A stretch of 6,010 nucleotides of DNA from an uncultured Collinsella sp. (GCA_900544995.1 UQXC01000079.1:1-6010), one strand, 5' to 3'. Positions 1 to 5,567 are shown, counted from the stretch's first letter. Numbers and translations: made by a program. Notes: a model not told the origin generated them from the sequence alone.

Positions 1-60
1 GGCTGCTGAATACTCCCAAAAATGCACGCCGCATCCTACCCCAGGCACCCGTAGCAAGAA
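1..60. other. Left-edge stretch with no supported gene
   Basis: I see no gene here. Two plus-strand frames stay open from the window edge (one to about 169, one to about 218), but both run straight through the palindrome at 61-245. Their translations are Arg/Pro/Ser-rich, have no start with a ribosome binding site, and resemble no family I know. The stretch could be the 3' flank of a gene outside the window or the outer part of the repeat that follows. Confidence 0.4.
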
Positions 61-245
61 GACGAATAGCCTCGGCCTCCCTAGTTACCGCAGGAGGCCC
101 CAGGGCTTACCTCCCAGATCTTTCCGCAGGACGGAAGGATCCCGCCGCGCGAAGCGCACGGCGGGATCCTGACATGTCCGAGGACGATTTGGGAGGTAAG
201 CCCTGGGGTCTCCGATGAGAGCAGTTTCGGCCGAGGCTATTCGTC
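61..245. repeat. 185-bp imperfect palindrome overlapping the end of pfkA
   Basis: Three nested inverted-repeat blocks share one centre (paired coordinates sum to 306). The outer block is 61-77 with 229-245, 17 bp and perfect. The middle block is 93-120 with 186-213, whose 19-bp core CCCCAGGGCTTACCTCCCA at 98-116 is perfect. The inner block is 136-147 with 159-170, 12 bp perfect, extended by 149-151 with 155-157. Small side hairpins are possible at 122-136 and 176-185, so the RNA could fold as a cloverleaf-like multi-arm structure. The right outer arm supplies the last nine bases of pfkA (GAC GAA TAG). No U-run follows the stem on either strand, so it is not a standard terminator. It may be a dispersed palindromic repeat (REP/MITE-like) or an RNA 3'-end stabiliser. 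The palindrome is certain; its role is inference. Confidence 0.85.
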
Positions 246-1316
246 GCCGAAGCTGATGCCCAACGCCTTGGCCTCGCGTACCAGGTCGCTCTGGGGATCG
301 ACATACTTGAGCTTGCCGGCGACCTCCTCGAGCGGCATGTGGCACATCTTGCCGTCGCGCAGGGCGATCATGTAGCCAAACTCGCCGCGCAGGCAGCCAA
401 GCGCGGCCTCGACGCCGCACTGGGTCGCAAAGATGCGGTCCTGGGCATCGGGCTGGCCGCCGCGCTGCGTGTGGCCGGGGATGGCGACGCGGGTCTCGCG
501 ACCGGTCTTGGCCTCGATCTCCTTGGCGATGTCGTACACGATTGACGGGCTCGTGCGCTCGGCGAGCTTCTTCTTGTATTCCTTCTTGGACAGCGCCGCG
601 TCCTCCTTGGAGATGGCGCCCTCGGCGACGGCCACGATGGTAAAGCGGCTGCCGGTTTCCATGCGATGCTCAATGGTCTTGATGACGTTATCCATGTCGT
701 AGGGAATCTCGGGAATCAAGATAACGTCCGCACCGCCCGCGACGCCGGCGTACAGCGGGATCCAGCCAACCTTGTGGCCCATGATCTCGATGACAAACAC
801 GCGGCCGTGACTCGAGGCAGTGGTGTGGATGTCGTCGATGCACTTGGTGGCGACGTCGATGGCGCTCGTAAAGCCAAACGTCAGCTCGGTGCCCCAGGTG
901 TCGTTATCGATGGTCTTGGGCAGGGCGATAACGTTGAGGCCCTCTTCGCGCAGGCGGTTGGCGGTCTTGGTGGAACCGTTGCCGCCCAGCATAAACAGGC
1001 AGTCGAGCTGCAGCTTGTGATAGGTGTGGACCATCGCGGGTACCTTCTCGACGCCGTCGGCCTCGGGAATGTCCAGACGCTTGAACGGTGTGCGGCTCGT
1101 GCCCAGGATGGTGCCGCCACGGGTAAGGATGCCGCTAAAATCGGCGGGCGTCATGACGCGGAACCTGCTGTAGATAAGGCCCTGGTAGCCGTCCTCAAAA
1201 CCATAGATCTCGATAGGTTCTTCGCTATTGGTCATAAGCGTTTTGACAATGCCGCGCATGGTGGCGTTGAGCGCCTGGCAGTCGCCGCCACTGGTAAGAA
1301 GACCGATCCTAAGCAT
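237..1316 (-). CDS. pfkA: 6-phosphofructokinase, mixed ATP/PPi signature
   Basis: This cytosolic glycolytic enzyme phosphorylates fructose 6-phosphate to fructose 1,6-bisphosphate. The 359-aa product has the family motifs in order: donor-binding GGD at 10-12, GGNGS at 111-115, PKTIDND at 133-139 with catalytic Asp137, MGH at 179-181 where E. coli has MGR, AEG at 231-233, and the sugar-phosphate-binding GHTQRGG at 281-287. It is about 40 residues longer than the E. coli enzyme. The position equivalent to E. coli 104 is Gly (ATP-like), while the position equivalent to 124 is Lys134 (PPi-like). I favour ATP, because residue 104 is regarded as the main determinant and trypanosomatid ATP-PFKs also combine Gly and Lys, but the donor is not settled. 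The E. coli Mg-binding Asp103 is Asn113 here. The ATG start follows GGAAGGA at 1323-1329 with 6-nt spacing. The last codons and stop lie inside the 61-245 palindrome. Confidence 0.95.
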   Translation of the reverse strand: MLRIGLLTSGGDCQALNATMRGIVKTLMTNSEEPIEIYGFEDGYQGLIYSRFRVMTPADFSGILTRGGTILGTSRTPFKRLDIPEADGVEKVPAMVHTYHKLQLDCLFMLGGNGSTKTANRLREEGLNVIALPKTIDNDTWGTELTFGFTSAIDVATKCIDDIHTTASSHGRVFVIEIMGHKVGWIPLYAGVAGGADVILIPEIPYDMDNVIKTIEHRMETGSRFTIVAVAEGAISKEDAALSKKEYKKKLAERTSPSIVYDIAKEIEAKTGRETRVAIPGHTQRGGQPDAQDRIFATQCGVEAALGCLRGEFGYMIALRDGKMCHMPLEEVAGKLKYVDPQSDLVREAKALGISFGDE

Positions 1317-1456
1317 GATGAATCCTTCCGGGCAAGTTATAACATGCGCATAAGTTTACCCCCGCACACTGCTGGTACGGGGGCAAAACGAGTTAGCTCA
1401 AGCGTATAGAAATGTAAACAACGTCAGGCGAGCGTAAGGTCGACGGGCCTGGCTCC
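1317..1456 (-). promoter_or_regulatory. pfkA upstream region with candidate promoter
   Basis: This 140-bp gap lies between the stop of the Ntn hydrolase gene and the start of pfkA. On the minus strand a TTTACA box (1413-1418) stands 17 bp from a weak TAACTC box (1390-1395). A start there would begin the transcript at about 1383, the edge of the hairpin at 1359-1383. A better -10 match, TATAAC (1336-1341), lies so close to the gene that transcription would start within the ribosome binding site, so I consider it less likely. No intrinsic terminator for the upstream Ntn hydrolase gene is visible, so some pfkA mRNA may come from read-through. The promoter call is weak. Confidence 0.3.
1359..1383 (-). 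promoter_or_regulatory. GC-rich hairpin in the pfkA leader
   Basis: A 9-bp stem joins 1359-1367 and 1375-1383 around a 7-nt loop. On the minus strand it reads CCCCCGTAC, loop, GTGCGGGGG, with one G-T wobble. No T-run follows on either strand, so it is not an intrinsic terminator. It sits about 43 bp before the pfkA start codon, where it could be an RNA leader structure or a protein-binding inverted repeat. The hairpin is visible in the sequence; its function is inference. Confidence 0.55.
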
Positions 1457-2542
1457 TTACAGTGCGAAGGCGTCGACATCGCCCCAGTGACGGCGCAGTG
1501 TAATAGCGGCGGCGGGTTCGGTATTGTCAAAGGCGACCGACCATTGCGTATTGCTGGTGATGTCTTCCGGATTGGGCTCTTGCGCTGCGGCGCGCAGGGC
1601 TTCCCAGACAATCGTTTCGTCTTGGGCACCGACATGGGCGTCAAGGACATCGGCGATTGCGACGGCGCGCTCTTTACCATGGCCCAGCTCGCCATTCTTT
1701 TGGTTGGGCAGCACTTCGTCGCCATAGCAGGCGTAGAAGTTCGTAACCTGGCGTACGGGAGTCGCTTTGAAAGCGCGGTCCGGATCGCGCGGATCCCACT
1801 CTACTACGCGCGCGTCACCGGCGGCGTCGTTTATAAAGAAGTGGTAATCGCGTCCTGCCATGGCGTGCATGTCGTAGGCAGAAAGCAGGTCGACAGCTTC
1901 TTGCGTGGTGGCGGCACGGTCGAGCACCAGACGGATGGCGAGCGAGGTATTGATGGCGGGACGTTGTGTGTCCTGGTCACAGGGTTTGGAATCCAGGGTG
2001 AGCACGGCAATGGACACGCCACATTCGTTAACACCGTCGAGCTGGGCAAACGGGCCCATGACTGCGGCGACGCGTCCGGCGACGGAGTCAACCGGAGTGT
2101 TATCGCCCAGGTTGTTAAGGGCAGCAAACCCGATGGAGGCATAGCCGCCTCGTGGGTGATTGCGCACCAGCAGCGCCGAGGTGTCGTCCTTAAAGTCGTA
2201 ATTGCGACCGGTGCGCACGCGGCCTTCGGCATCTACGGCGACAAAAGCGCTGCAGGCAAACTGGGGCGCCTGGACATGCACCGGCACGCCGGGCAGCACC
2301 TGCGCCACCACGGCATCGATGTAGGCCTGGTCGTCGCGCACGCCAGCGGCGATGATGCGATCAAGATCGTAGTCGTAGGCGATGTCGATTGCGTACAGGT
2401 CATAGCCATCCGCATAGCCGGTCAAGCGTTTGAGCGACGCGACGGACTTGATTTGCTTGCGGTAAACGATACCGGTGGCAGCGGCAAGGCCGACGGCGAC
2501 TCCCGCGACACCGCAGGCGATGGCAATGTTACGTGGCTTCAT
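1457..2542 (-). CDS. Membrane-anchored Ntn hydrolase, choloylglycine hydrolase / AAT-like
   Basis: The 361-aa product belongs to the linear amide C-N hydrolases (penicillin V acylases, bile salt hydrolases, acyl-CoA:6-APA acyltransferases), which cut non-peptide amide bonds with an N-terminal Cys. Residues 6-27 form a hydrophobic segment followed by Arg/Lys, which suggests a signal anchor. The probable nucleophile is Cys97 in FACSAF, followed by GRNYDF at 112-117. The spacings Cys97-Arg113-Asp116 equal the Cys2-Arg18-Asp21 spacings of bile salt hydrolases. GVNECG at 170-175 and VVEW at 246-249 also fit the fold. Since the nucleophile lies 96 residues in, maturation probably removes an N-terminal propeptide containing the anchor, or the family works without that cut. 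The substrate is unknown: bile salts, N-acyl amino acids and acyl-homoserine lactones are all possible. The ATG start follows GAGAGGAG (2548-2555) at 5 nt. The gene is divergent from the M18 aminopeptidase gene. Confidence 0.85.
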   Translation of the reverse strand: MKPRNIAIACGVAGVAVGLAAATGIVYRKQIKSVASLKRLTGYADGYDLYAIDIAYDYDLDRIIAAGVRDDQAYIDAVVAQVLPGVPVHVQAPQFACSAFVAVDAEGRVRTGRNYDFKDDTSALLVRNHPRGGYASIGFAALNNLGDNTPVDSVAGRVAAVMGPFAQLDGVNECGVSIAVLTLDSKPCDQDTQRPAINTSLAIRLVLDRAATTQEAVDLLSAYDMHAMAGRDYHFFINDAAGDARVVEWDPRDPDRAFKATPVRQVTNFYACYGDEVLPNQKNGELGHGKERAVAIADVLDAHVGAQDETIVWEALRAAAQEPNPEDITSNTQWSVAFDNTEPAAAITLRRHWGDVDAFAL

Positions 2543-2703
2543 GACGGCTCCTCTCGTCCTGTTAGCGAAATTGTCGCAAAAGGAGCGCGGGAATGATGGC
2601 TCAACTTGGTGAGCGGCGCGGGATTAAACATGGAATGAAGAGCGCGGCGCTGGCGTGGCGGGGTATGCTGGAAGGGACTATCAACCCAGCGAAAGGGGAG
2701 AGC
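2543..2703. promoter_or_regulatory. Divergent intergenic control region
   Basis: These 161 bp separate the minus-strand Ntn hydrolase gene from the plus-strand aminopeptidase gene, so both promoters should lie here. The best plus-strand -10 candidate is TATGCT at 2664-2669, which would give a leader of about 28 nt, but no good -35 stands in front of it. On the minus strand I see no pair of boxes I would defend. The aminopeptidase frame stays open upstream to 2593, but the translation there lacks family similarity and a ribosome binding site. Confidence 0.35.
2692..2700 (+). promoter_or_regulatory. Ribosome binding site that sets the M18 start
   Basis: AAAGGGGAG ends 3 nt before the ATG at 2704. 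None of the in-frame upstream ATGs (2593, 2596, 2635, 2665) has a comparable site at a workable distance, so this element decides for the 461-aa form over the longer 498-aa frame. Confidence 0.75.
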
Positions 2704-4089
2704 ATGACGGATCAGGAAACGCCCGAGAGCGCGCACGTGACGGCCGACGATATCGAGGCCGCCAACGACCTTATCGACTTTATCGAGGCATGCCCCAGCA
2801 TGTTCCATACGGCGGCGACCATTATGGCCGAGCTCGACGAGGCAGGCTTCACCTACCTGCCCGAGAACGCGGCGTGGGACATCGAGCCGGGCGGGCGTTA
2901 TTACACGCAGCGCAACACCTCGAGCGTTATTGCCTTTAAGGTGGGCGAGGACTTGGCTGCGACGTGGGGCGAGGACGGCGTTGCCGGCGACTACCATTTT
3001 CAGCTGACGGCGTCGCACAGCGATTCGCCGACGTTTAAGGTCAAGGCCGTGCCCGAGCTTGACGGCGCGGGCGAGACGCTGCGCCTGAACACCGAGGCCT
3101 ACGGCGGCATGATCGACTACACCTGGTTCGATCGCCCACTGGCGCTCGCGGGCCGCGTGCTGGTGCGCGAGGGCGACCGTATTGAGAGCCGCCTGCTTGC
3201 CACCGAGCGCGAGGTCGCTATCATTCCGAGCCTTGCCATCCATATGAACCGCGGCGTTAACGAGGGCTTTGCTCCCAACCGAGCTGTCGACCTGTGCCCG
3301 CTCATCAGCGCCGGCGAGCTTAAGCAGGGCGACTTTGACGCCCTGATTGCCGAAGAACTGGATGTTGAGCCCGAGCAGATCCTAGGTCGTGACCTGTTCC
3401 TGGTCAACCGCCAAGATGCACGCATCTGGGGCTGGGCCGACGAGTTTATCTCGACGCCCAAGCTTGACGACCTGGCTTGTGCCTATACCTCGCTACAGGC
3501 ATTTTTGGGCGCCGAGAACGCGCACGACGTCTCGGTCTTCTGCTGCTTCGATAACGAGGAGGTTGGCTCCGAGACCAAGCAGGGCGCCATGTCGACGTTC
3601 TTGGCCGATGCGCTGCGCCGTATCAACGGATCGCTGGGCTTTGACGACGAGTCGTATCATCGCGCCCTTGCCGCCTCGATGCTTGTAAGCTGCGACAATG
3701 CACATGCCGTGCATCCCAACCACGCCGAGAAGTGCGATGCCCGCAACCAGGTCGTGCTCAACGGCGGCATCGTTATCAAGGAAGCTGCCAACCAGCACTA
3801 CTGCACCGACGCCTTTAGCCGCGCGGTGTTCCAGGCCATCTGCGATGACGCCGACGTGCCCACGCAGGCCTTCGCCAACAAGAGCGATATGGCGGGCGGC
3901 TCCACGCTCGGCAATCTGTCCAATATGCAGGCGAGCATGCACGCCGTGGATGTGGGTCTGCCGCAGCTTGCCATGCACTCAAGCTACGAGACCGGCGGCG
4001 TGCGCGACGTGATGTACGCCATCCGCGCCCTCACCGCCTTCTACGAGCGCAACCTCAGCATCAACGGAGCCGAAAGCGTGGGGCTCTAA
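2704..4089 (+). CDS. apeB: M18 family zinc aminopeptidase
   Basis: This is a cytosolic metallo-aminopeptidase of the aspartyl-aminopeptidase family (M18), which removes N-terminal residues, often acidic ones, from peptides in large oligomeric shells. The 461-aa product is of usual bacterial length and carries the full set of two-zinc-site residues. These are His105 in ASHSDSP, Asp255 in LDDLACA, Glu285 (general base) and Glu286 in DNEEVGS, Asp331 in SCDNAHAVHPNH, and His425 in MHSSYETGG. All are intact, so the enzyme should be active. There is no signal peptide. The family assignment is firm, while the substrate preference (Asp/Glu or broader) cannot be read from the sequence; the symbol follows common usage for bacterial M18 enzymes. 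The gene diverges from the Ntn hydrolase gene and abuts a small ORF directly downstream. Transcription probably ends at the hairpin at 4446-4486. Confidence 0.95.
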   Translation: MTDQETPESAHVTADDIEAANDLIDFIEACPSMFHTAATIMAELDEAGFTYLPENAAWDIEPGGRYYTQRNTSSVIAFKVGEDLAATWGEDGVAGDYHFQLTASHSDSPTFKVKAVPELDGAGETLRLNTEAYGGMIDYTWFDRPLALAGRVLVREGDRIESRLLATEREVAIIPSLAIHMNRGVNEGFAPNRAVDLCPLISAGELKQGDFDALIAEELDVEPEQILGRDLFLVNRQDARIWGWADEFISTPKLDDLACAYTSLQAFLGAENAHDVSVFCCFDNEEVGSETKQGAMSTFLADALRRINGSLGFDDESYHRALAASMLVSCDNAHAVHPNHAEKCDARNQVVLNGGIVIKEAANQHYCTDAFSRAVFQAICDDADVPTQAFANKSDMAGGSTLGNLSNMQASMHAVDVGLPQLAMHSSYETGGVRDVMYAIRALTAFYERNLSINGAESVGL

Positions 4090-4275
4090 ATGCAGGCCGA
4101 AGATATGAAGGCCGATCGCAGAGCCGAACTTGTCGACCAGGGCTCGCAACTGTTCGTCATCGCTTGCCATGAGTCAGGGATCAGCGTGTCCAAGACGCGG
4201 CCAACTAATGATGAAGAGCTCAAGCACAGAGCCTATTCGGAGCGCTTTGACGAGGAGATGGGCTGGTTCAAATAA
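4090..4275 (+). CDS. Small hypothetical protein, 61 aa
   Basis: The ATG follows the aminopeptidase stop with no gap (TAAATG), an arrangement compatible with translational coupling or stop-start reinitiation. Only a poor GGGG (4080-4083) stands upstream. An in-frame ATG at 4105 would give a 56-aa form. The product is soluble and highly charged, with one Cys in the stretch FVIACHES (22-29) and an acidic, aromatic C-terminus ending EEMGWFK. I recognise no family. Third codon positions are less GC-rich than in the aminopeptidase gene, so this could be a recently acquired, decaying or truncated gene, or simply an untranslated open frame. Its support is the arrangement and the protein-like composition only. 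Confidence 0.4.
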   Translation: MQAEDMKADRRAELVDQGSQLFVIACHESGISVSKTRPTNDEELKHRAYSERFDEEMGWFK

Positions 4276-4422
4276 ACGAAGCATTGAAAATGCCAGATAT
4301 GTGTCTGATATCACTTTGAAAAGAGTATCGCAGGCGGAGCCAACGACATGGCACAAACTGACTTGACCCCATTGCACCAAAAAGTAAACGCCGCAGGTTG
4401 AGCAAACGTCAGCGAGCGACGT
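4276..4422. other. Gene-free AT-richer spacer
   Basis: This stretch follows the small ORF and has lower GC than the surrounding genes. No frame here has a start with a ribosome binding site. A short inverted repeat, ACGTC at 4406-4410 and GACGT at 4418-4422, lies at its right end beside the terminator palindrome. It could be the remains of a decayed gene, but I cannot identify one. Confidence 0.4.
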
Positions 4423-4508
4423 CCAGAGCGAACAAGTTGGCATGAAAAAGGCAAGGCATAGACCTTCTGGTCATGCCTTGCCTTTTGAATGACAAATTGT
4501 CGCTCTGG
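4423..4508. repeat. 86-bp imperfect palindrome enclosing the terminator
   Basis: The terminator stem at 4446-4486 is flanked by further matching arms: CCAGAGCG at 4423-4430 is the reverse complement of CGCTCTGG at 4501-4508, and the segments between them match imperfectly (AACAAGTTGGCATG against CAATTTGTCATT when the right arm is reversed). The whole is therefore an extended palindrome, longer than a terminator needs. I have an impression, not verified, that close copies occur at many gene ends in Collinsella genomes, which would make it a dispersed terminator-bearing repeat. Confidence 0.6.
4446..4486. terminator. Bidirectional intrinsic terminator between convergent genes
   Basis: An 18-bp stem pairs 4446-4459 with 4473-4486 and 4461-4464 with 4469-4472, around the loop TTCT with a single bulged A at 4460. 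The stem core GGCAAGGCAT is GC-rich, and A/T runs close both ends. The minus-strand product ends in five U and the plus-strand product in four, so it should work both ways, slightly better for the dehydrogenase transcript coming from the right. It lies between convergent units, the aminopeptidase/small ORF and the dehydrogenase. Confidence 0.85.
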
Positions 4509-4528
4509 GCGGCGCGCAGCGTCGAGGG

Positions 4529-4556
4529 GTTCCGGCGTTTGGCAAAACGCCGGAAC
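4529..4556 (-). repeat. Perfect 12-bp hairpin just after the dehydrogenase stop
   Basis: GTTCCGGCGTTT at 4529-4540 pairs perfectly with 4545-4556 around the loop GGCA. The hairpin starts 3 nt after the dehydrogenase stop codon on the minus strand. No U-run follows (the next bases are CCCCTC), so it is not a standard terminator. As a 3'-UTR hairpin it may protect the message or pause polymerase before the main terminator at 4446-4486. Confidence 0.65.
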
Positions 4557-4559
4557 AAA

Positions 4560-5495
4560 TTAGTGCTCGATCCAGCAGCGAAGCGTCTCGCCGGCCTGCA
4601 GGTGACGCAGGTTCTCCGCTGCGATGTCGACGACGTTGTTGAGCGTGGCGGCCAGGTGGAACCAGCCCGAGACGTGCGGCGTGATGAGCATGTTGGGCGC
4701 ATCCCACAGGGGGCTTGTGGCGGGCAGCGGCTCGGGGTCGGTGACGTCGACCGCGGCGCCGGCGAGATGTCCCGACTCCAGAGCGGCAACCAAGTCCTCG
4801 GCGACCACAAGATCGCCGCGGCCGCCGTTGGCAAAGAAGGCGCCCGGCTTCATCGCGGCGAAGAACTTGGCATTCGCCAGACCGCTGGTCTCGGGCGTGC
4901 TCGGCATAAAGGATGCGACGACATCGGCCTCGGCCAGGCGCTCAGACAGGGCATCCATGCCGTCCATGTCCTCAAATACAATGGGGTAGACGAGCGGATG
5001 GCGCTTGATGCCGCGGACGTGCGCGCCCATGCTGCGGCAGAGCGTGGCAAAGTGGCCGCCGATATCGCCTGCGCCCAGCACCAGCACGTTGGCATTTTTG
5101 AGCGAGGTAACCGGCCCCAAATCCTCCCAGCGATGCTCGCGCTGCAAGTCGTGATAGCCGGGCAGGCGCTTCACCATAGAAAGAACCATGGCAAACATGT
5201 GCTCGCTTACGGCCTGACCGTAGGCGCCCACCGAGCAAGACAGTTTGGCGTCGGCTGGTACGGTGCCGGCGGCAAGGTAGTCGTCATAGCCGGCGGTCTG
5301 CAATTGCAACAGCCGGAGGTGCTTGCACGCGGTAAGCATATCAGGGTCGATGTTGCCCAGGATCACGTCGGCATCGGCGACCTGCTCGCGCGTGGCGGCG
5401 TCGGAGCTCGTGTAGATAAAGTTCTCGCCCGGAGCGCTCGACTCGAGAATTGCGCGATGGCGGTCATTGATGGGCAGCAAAACCAGGATGTTCAC
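4560..5495 (-). CDS. D-isomer-specific 2-hydroxyacid dehydrogenase
   Basis: This cytosolic NAD(P)-dependent oxidoreductase interconverts 2-keto acids and D-2-hydroxy acids. The 311-aa product has the family layout: a split substrate domain (about 1-95 and 285-311) around a Rossmann domain with GAGDIGG at 141-147. The catalytic set is Arg226 in GGRGDL, Glu255 in DPEPLP, and His274 in TPHVSGW; all three residues are present. The segment after the second strand is basic (HVRGIKRHP, 159-167) where NAD-specific members usually have an acidic residue, so NADP(H) is plausible. The substrate cannot be read from the sequence; glyoxylate/hydroxypyruvate, phenylpyruvate or another keto acid are options. 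The start is GTG (5495-5493), supported by GGAGAGGA 6 nt upstream. The gene is cut off from map upstream by a terminator and ends towards the shared terminator at 4446-4486. Confidence 0.92.
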   Translation of the reverse strand: MNILVLLPINDRHRAILESSAPGENFIYTSSDAATREQVADADVILGNIDPDMLTACKHLRLLQLQTAGYDDYLAAGTVPADAKLSCSVGAYGQAVSEHMFAMVLSMVKRLPGYHDLQREHRWEDLGPVTSLKNANVLVLGAGDIGGHFATLCRSMGAHVRGIKRHPLVYPIVFEDMDGMDALSERLAEADVVASFMPSTPETSGLANAKFFAAMKPGAFFANGGRGDLVVAEDLVAALESGHLAGAAVDVTDPEPLPATSPLWDAPNMLITPHVSGWFHLAATLNNVVDIAAENLRHLQAGETLRCWIEH

Positions 5496-5501
5496 AAGCA
5501 G

Positions 5502-5509
5502 TCCTCTCC
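5502..5509 (-). promoter_or_regulatory. Ribosome binding site for the GTG-started dehydrogenase
   Basis: GGAGAGGA on the minus strand ends 6 nt before the GTG at 5495-5493. It supports the GTG, whose product begins MNILVLLP as expected for the first strand of the family. It lies 5 nt from the inverted repeat at 5515-5549, so a folded repeat or a bound protein could affect access to it. Confidence 0.75.
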
Positions 5510-5514
5510 GTTCG

Positions 5515-5549
5515 ACCTGCCAAAAGGGGACAGGTTTATTTTGGCAGGT
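5515..5549. repeat. 11-bp inverted repeat upstream of the dehydrogenase
   Basis: ACCTGCCAAAA at 5515-5525 is the exact reverse complement of TTTTGGCAGGT at 5539-5549, around a 13-nt loop that contains GGGGACAGG. It lies between the map terminator and the dehydrogenase ribosome binding site, where that gene's promoter should be. It could be an operator for a dimeric regulator, a leader hairpin, or a REP-like unit. GGGGACAGG-type palindromes remind me of repeats linked to REP-associated transposases, but this is unverified. I see no convincing promoter boxes around it. Confidence 0.7.
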
Positions 5550-5567
5550 TGTATCAGGTAAAACGCT

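Noticed and set aside
3..218. Plus-strand frames open from the left edge as a partial gene
   Set aside because: They traverse the palindrome, are Arg/Pro/Ser-rich and show no family motif. Two frames being open at once suggests lack of stops in GC-rich DNA rather than coding.
1336..1341. TATAAC as the pfkA -10 box
   Set aside because: Transcription would start at about 1329, inside the ribosome binding site, and there is no -35 box at a suitable distance.
666..1409. 247-codon plus-strand open frame
   Set aside because: It is antisense to phosphofructokinase, whose motifs are unmistakable. Its Gly/Val/Asp-rich translation is typical of a shadow frame in high-GC DNA.
1434..1460. GTAAGG/CCTTAC stem around the Ntn hydrolase stop as a terminator
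   Set aside because: The stem is only 6 bp with a 15-nt loop and no U-run, too weak for an intrinsic terminator.
1487..2596. 369-codon plus-strand open frame
   Set aside because: It is fully antisense to the Ntn hydrolase gene, has no recognisable domain and no proper ribosome binding site, and has shadow-like composition.
2593..2703. N-terminal extension of the M18 aminopeptidase from an upstream ATG
   Set aside because: The extra 37 residues have no family similarity and no ribosome binding site, while AAAGGGGAG stands directly before the ATG at 2704.
2539..3243. 234-codon minus-strand open frame
   Set aside because: It is antisense to the aminopeptidase start, overlaps the divergent control region and has no domain.
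4174..4443. 89-codon minus-strand ORF opposite the small ORF
   Set aside because: Its start lies within the palindromic repeat, it has no ribosome binding site, and it reads through the spacer and antisense of 4090-4275. It is not better supported than the plus-strand frame.
4473..5561. 362-codon plus-strand open frame
   Set aside because: It is antisense to the dehydrogenase with all catalytic motifs intact, and its start lies inside the terminator stem.
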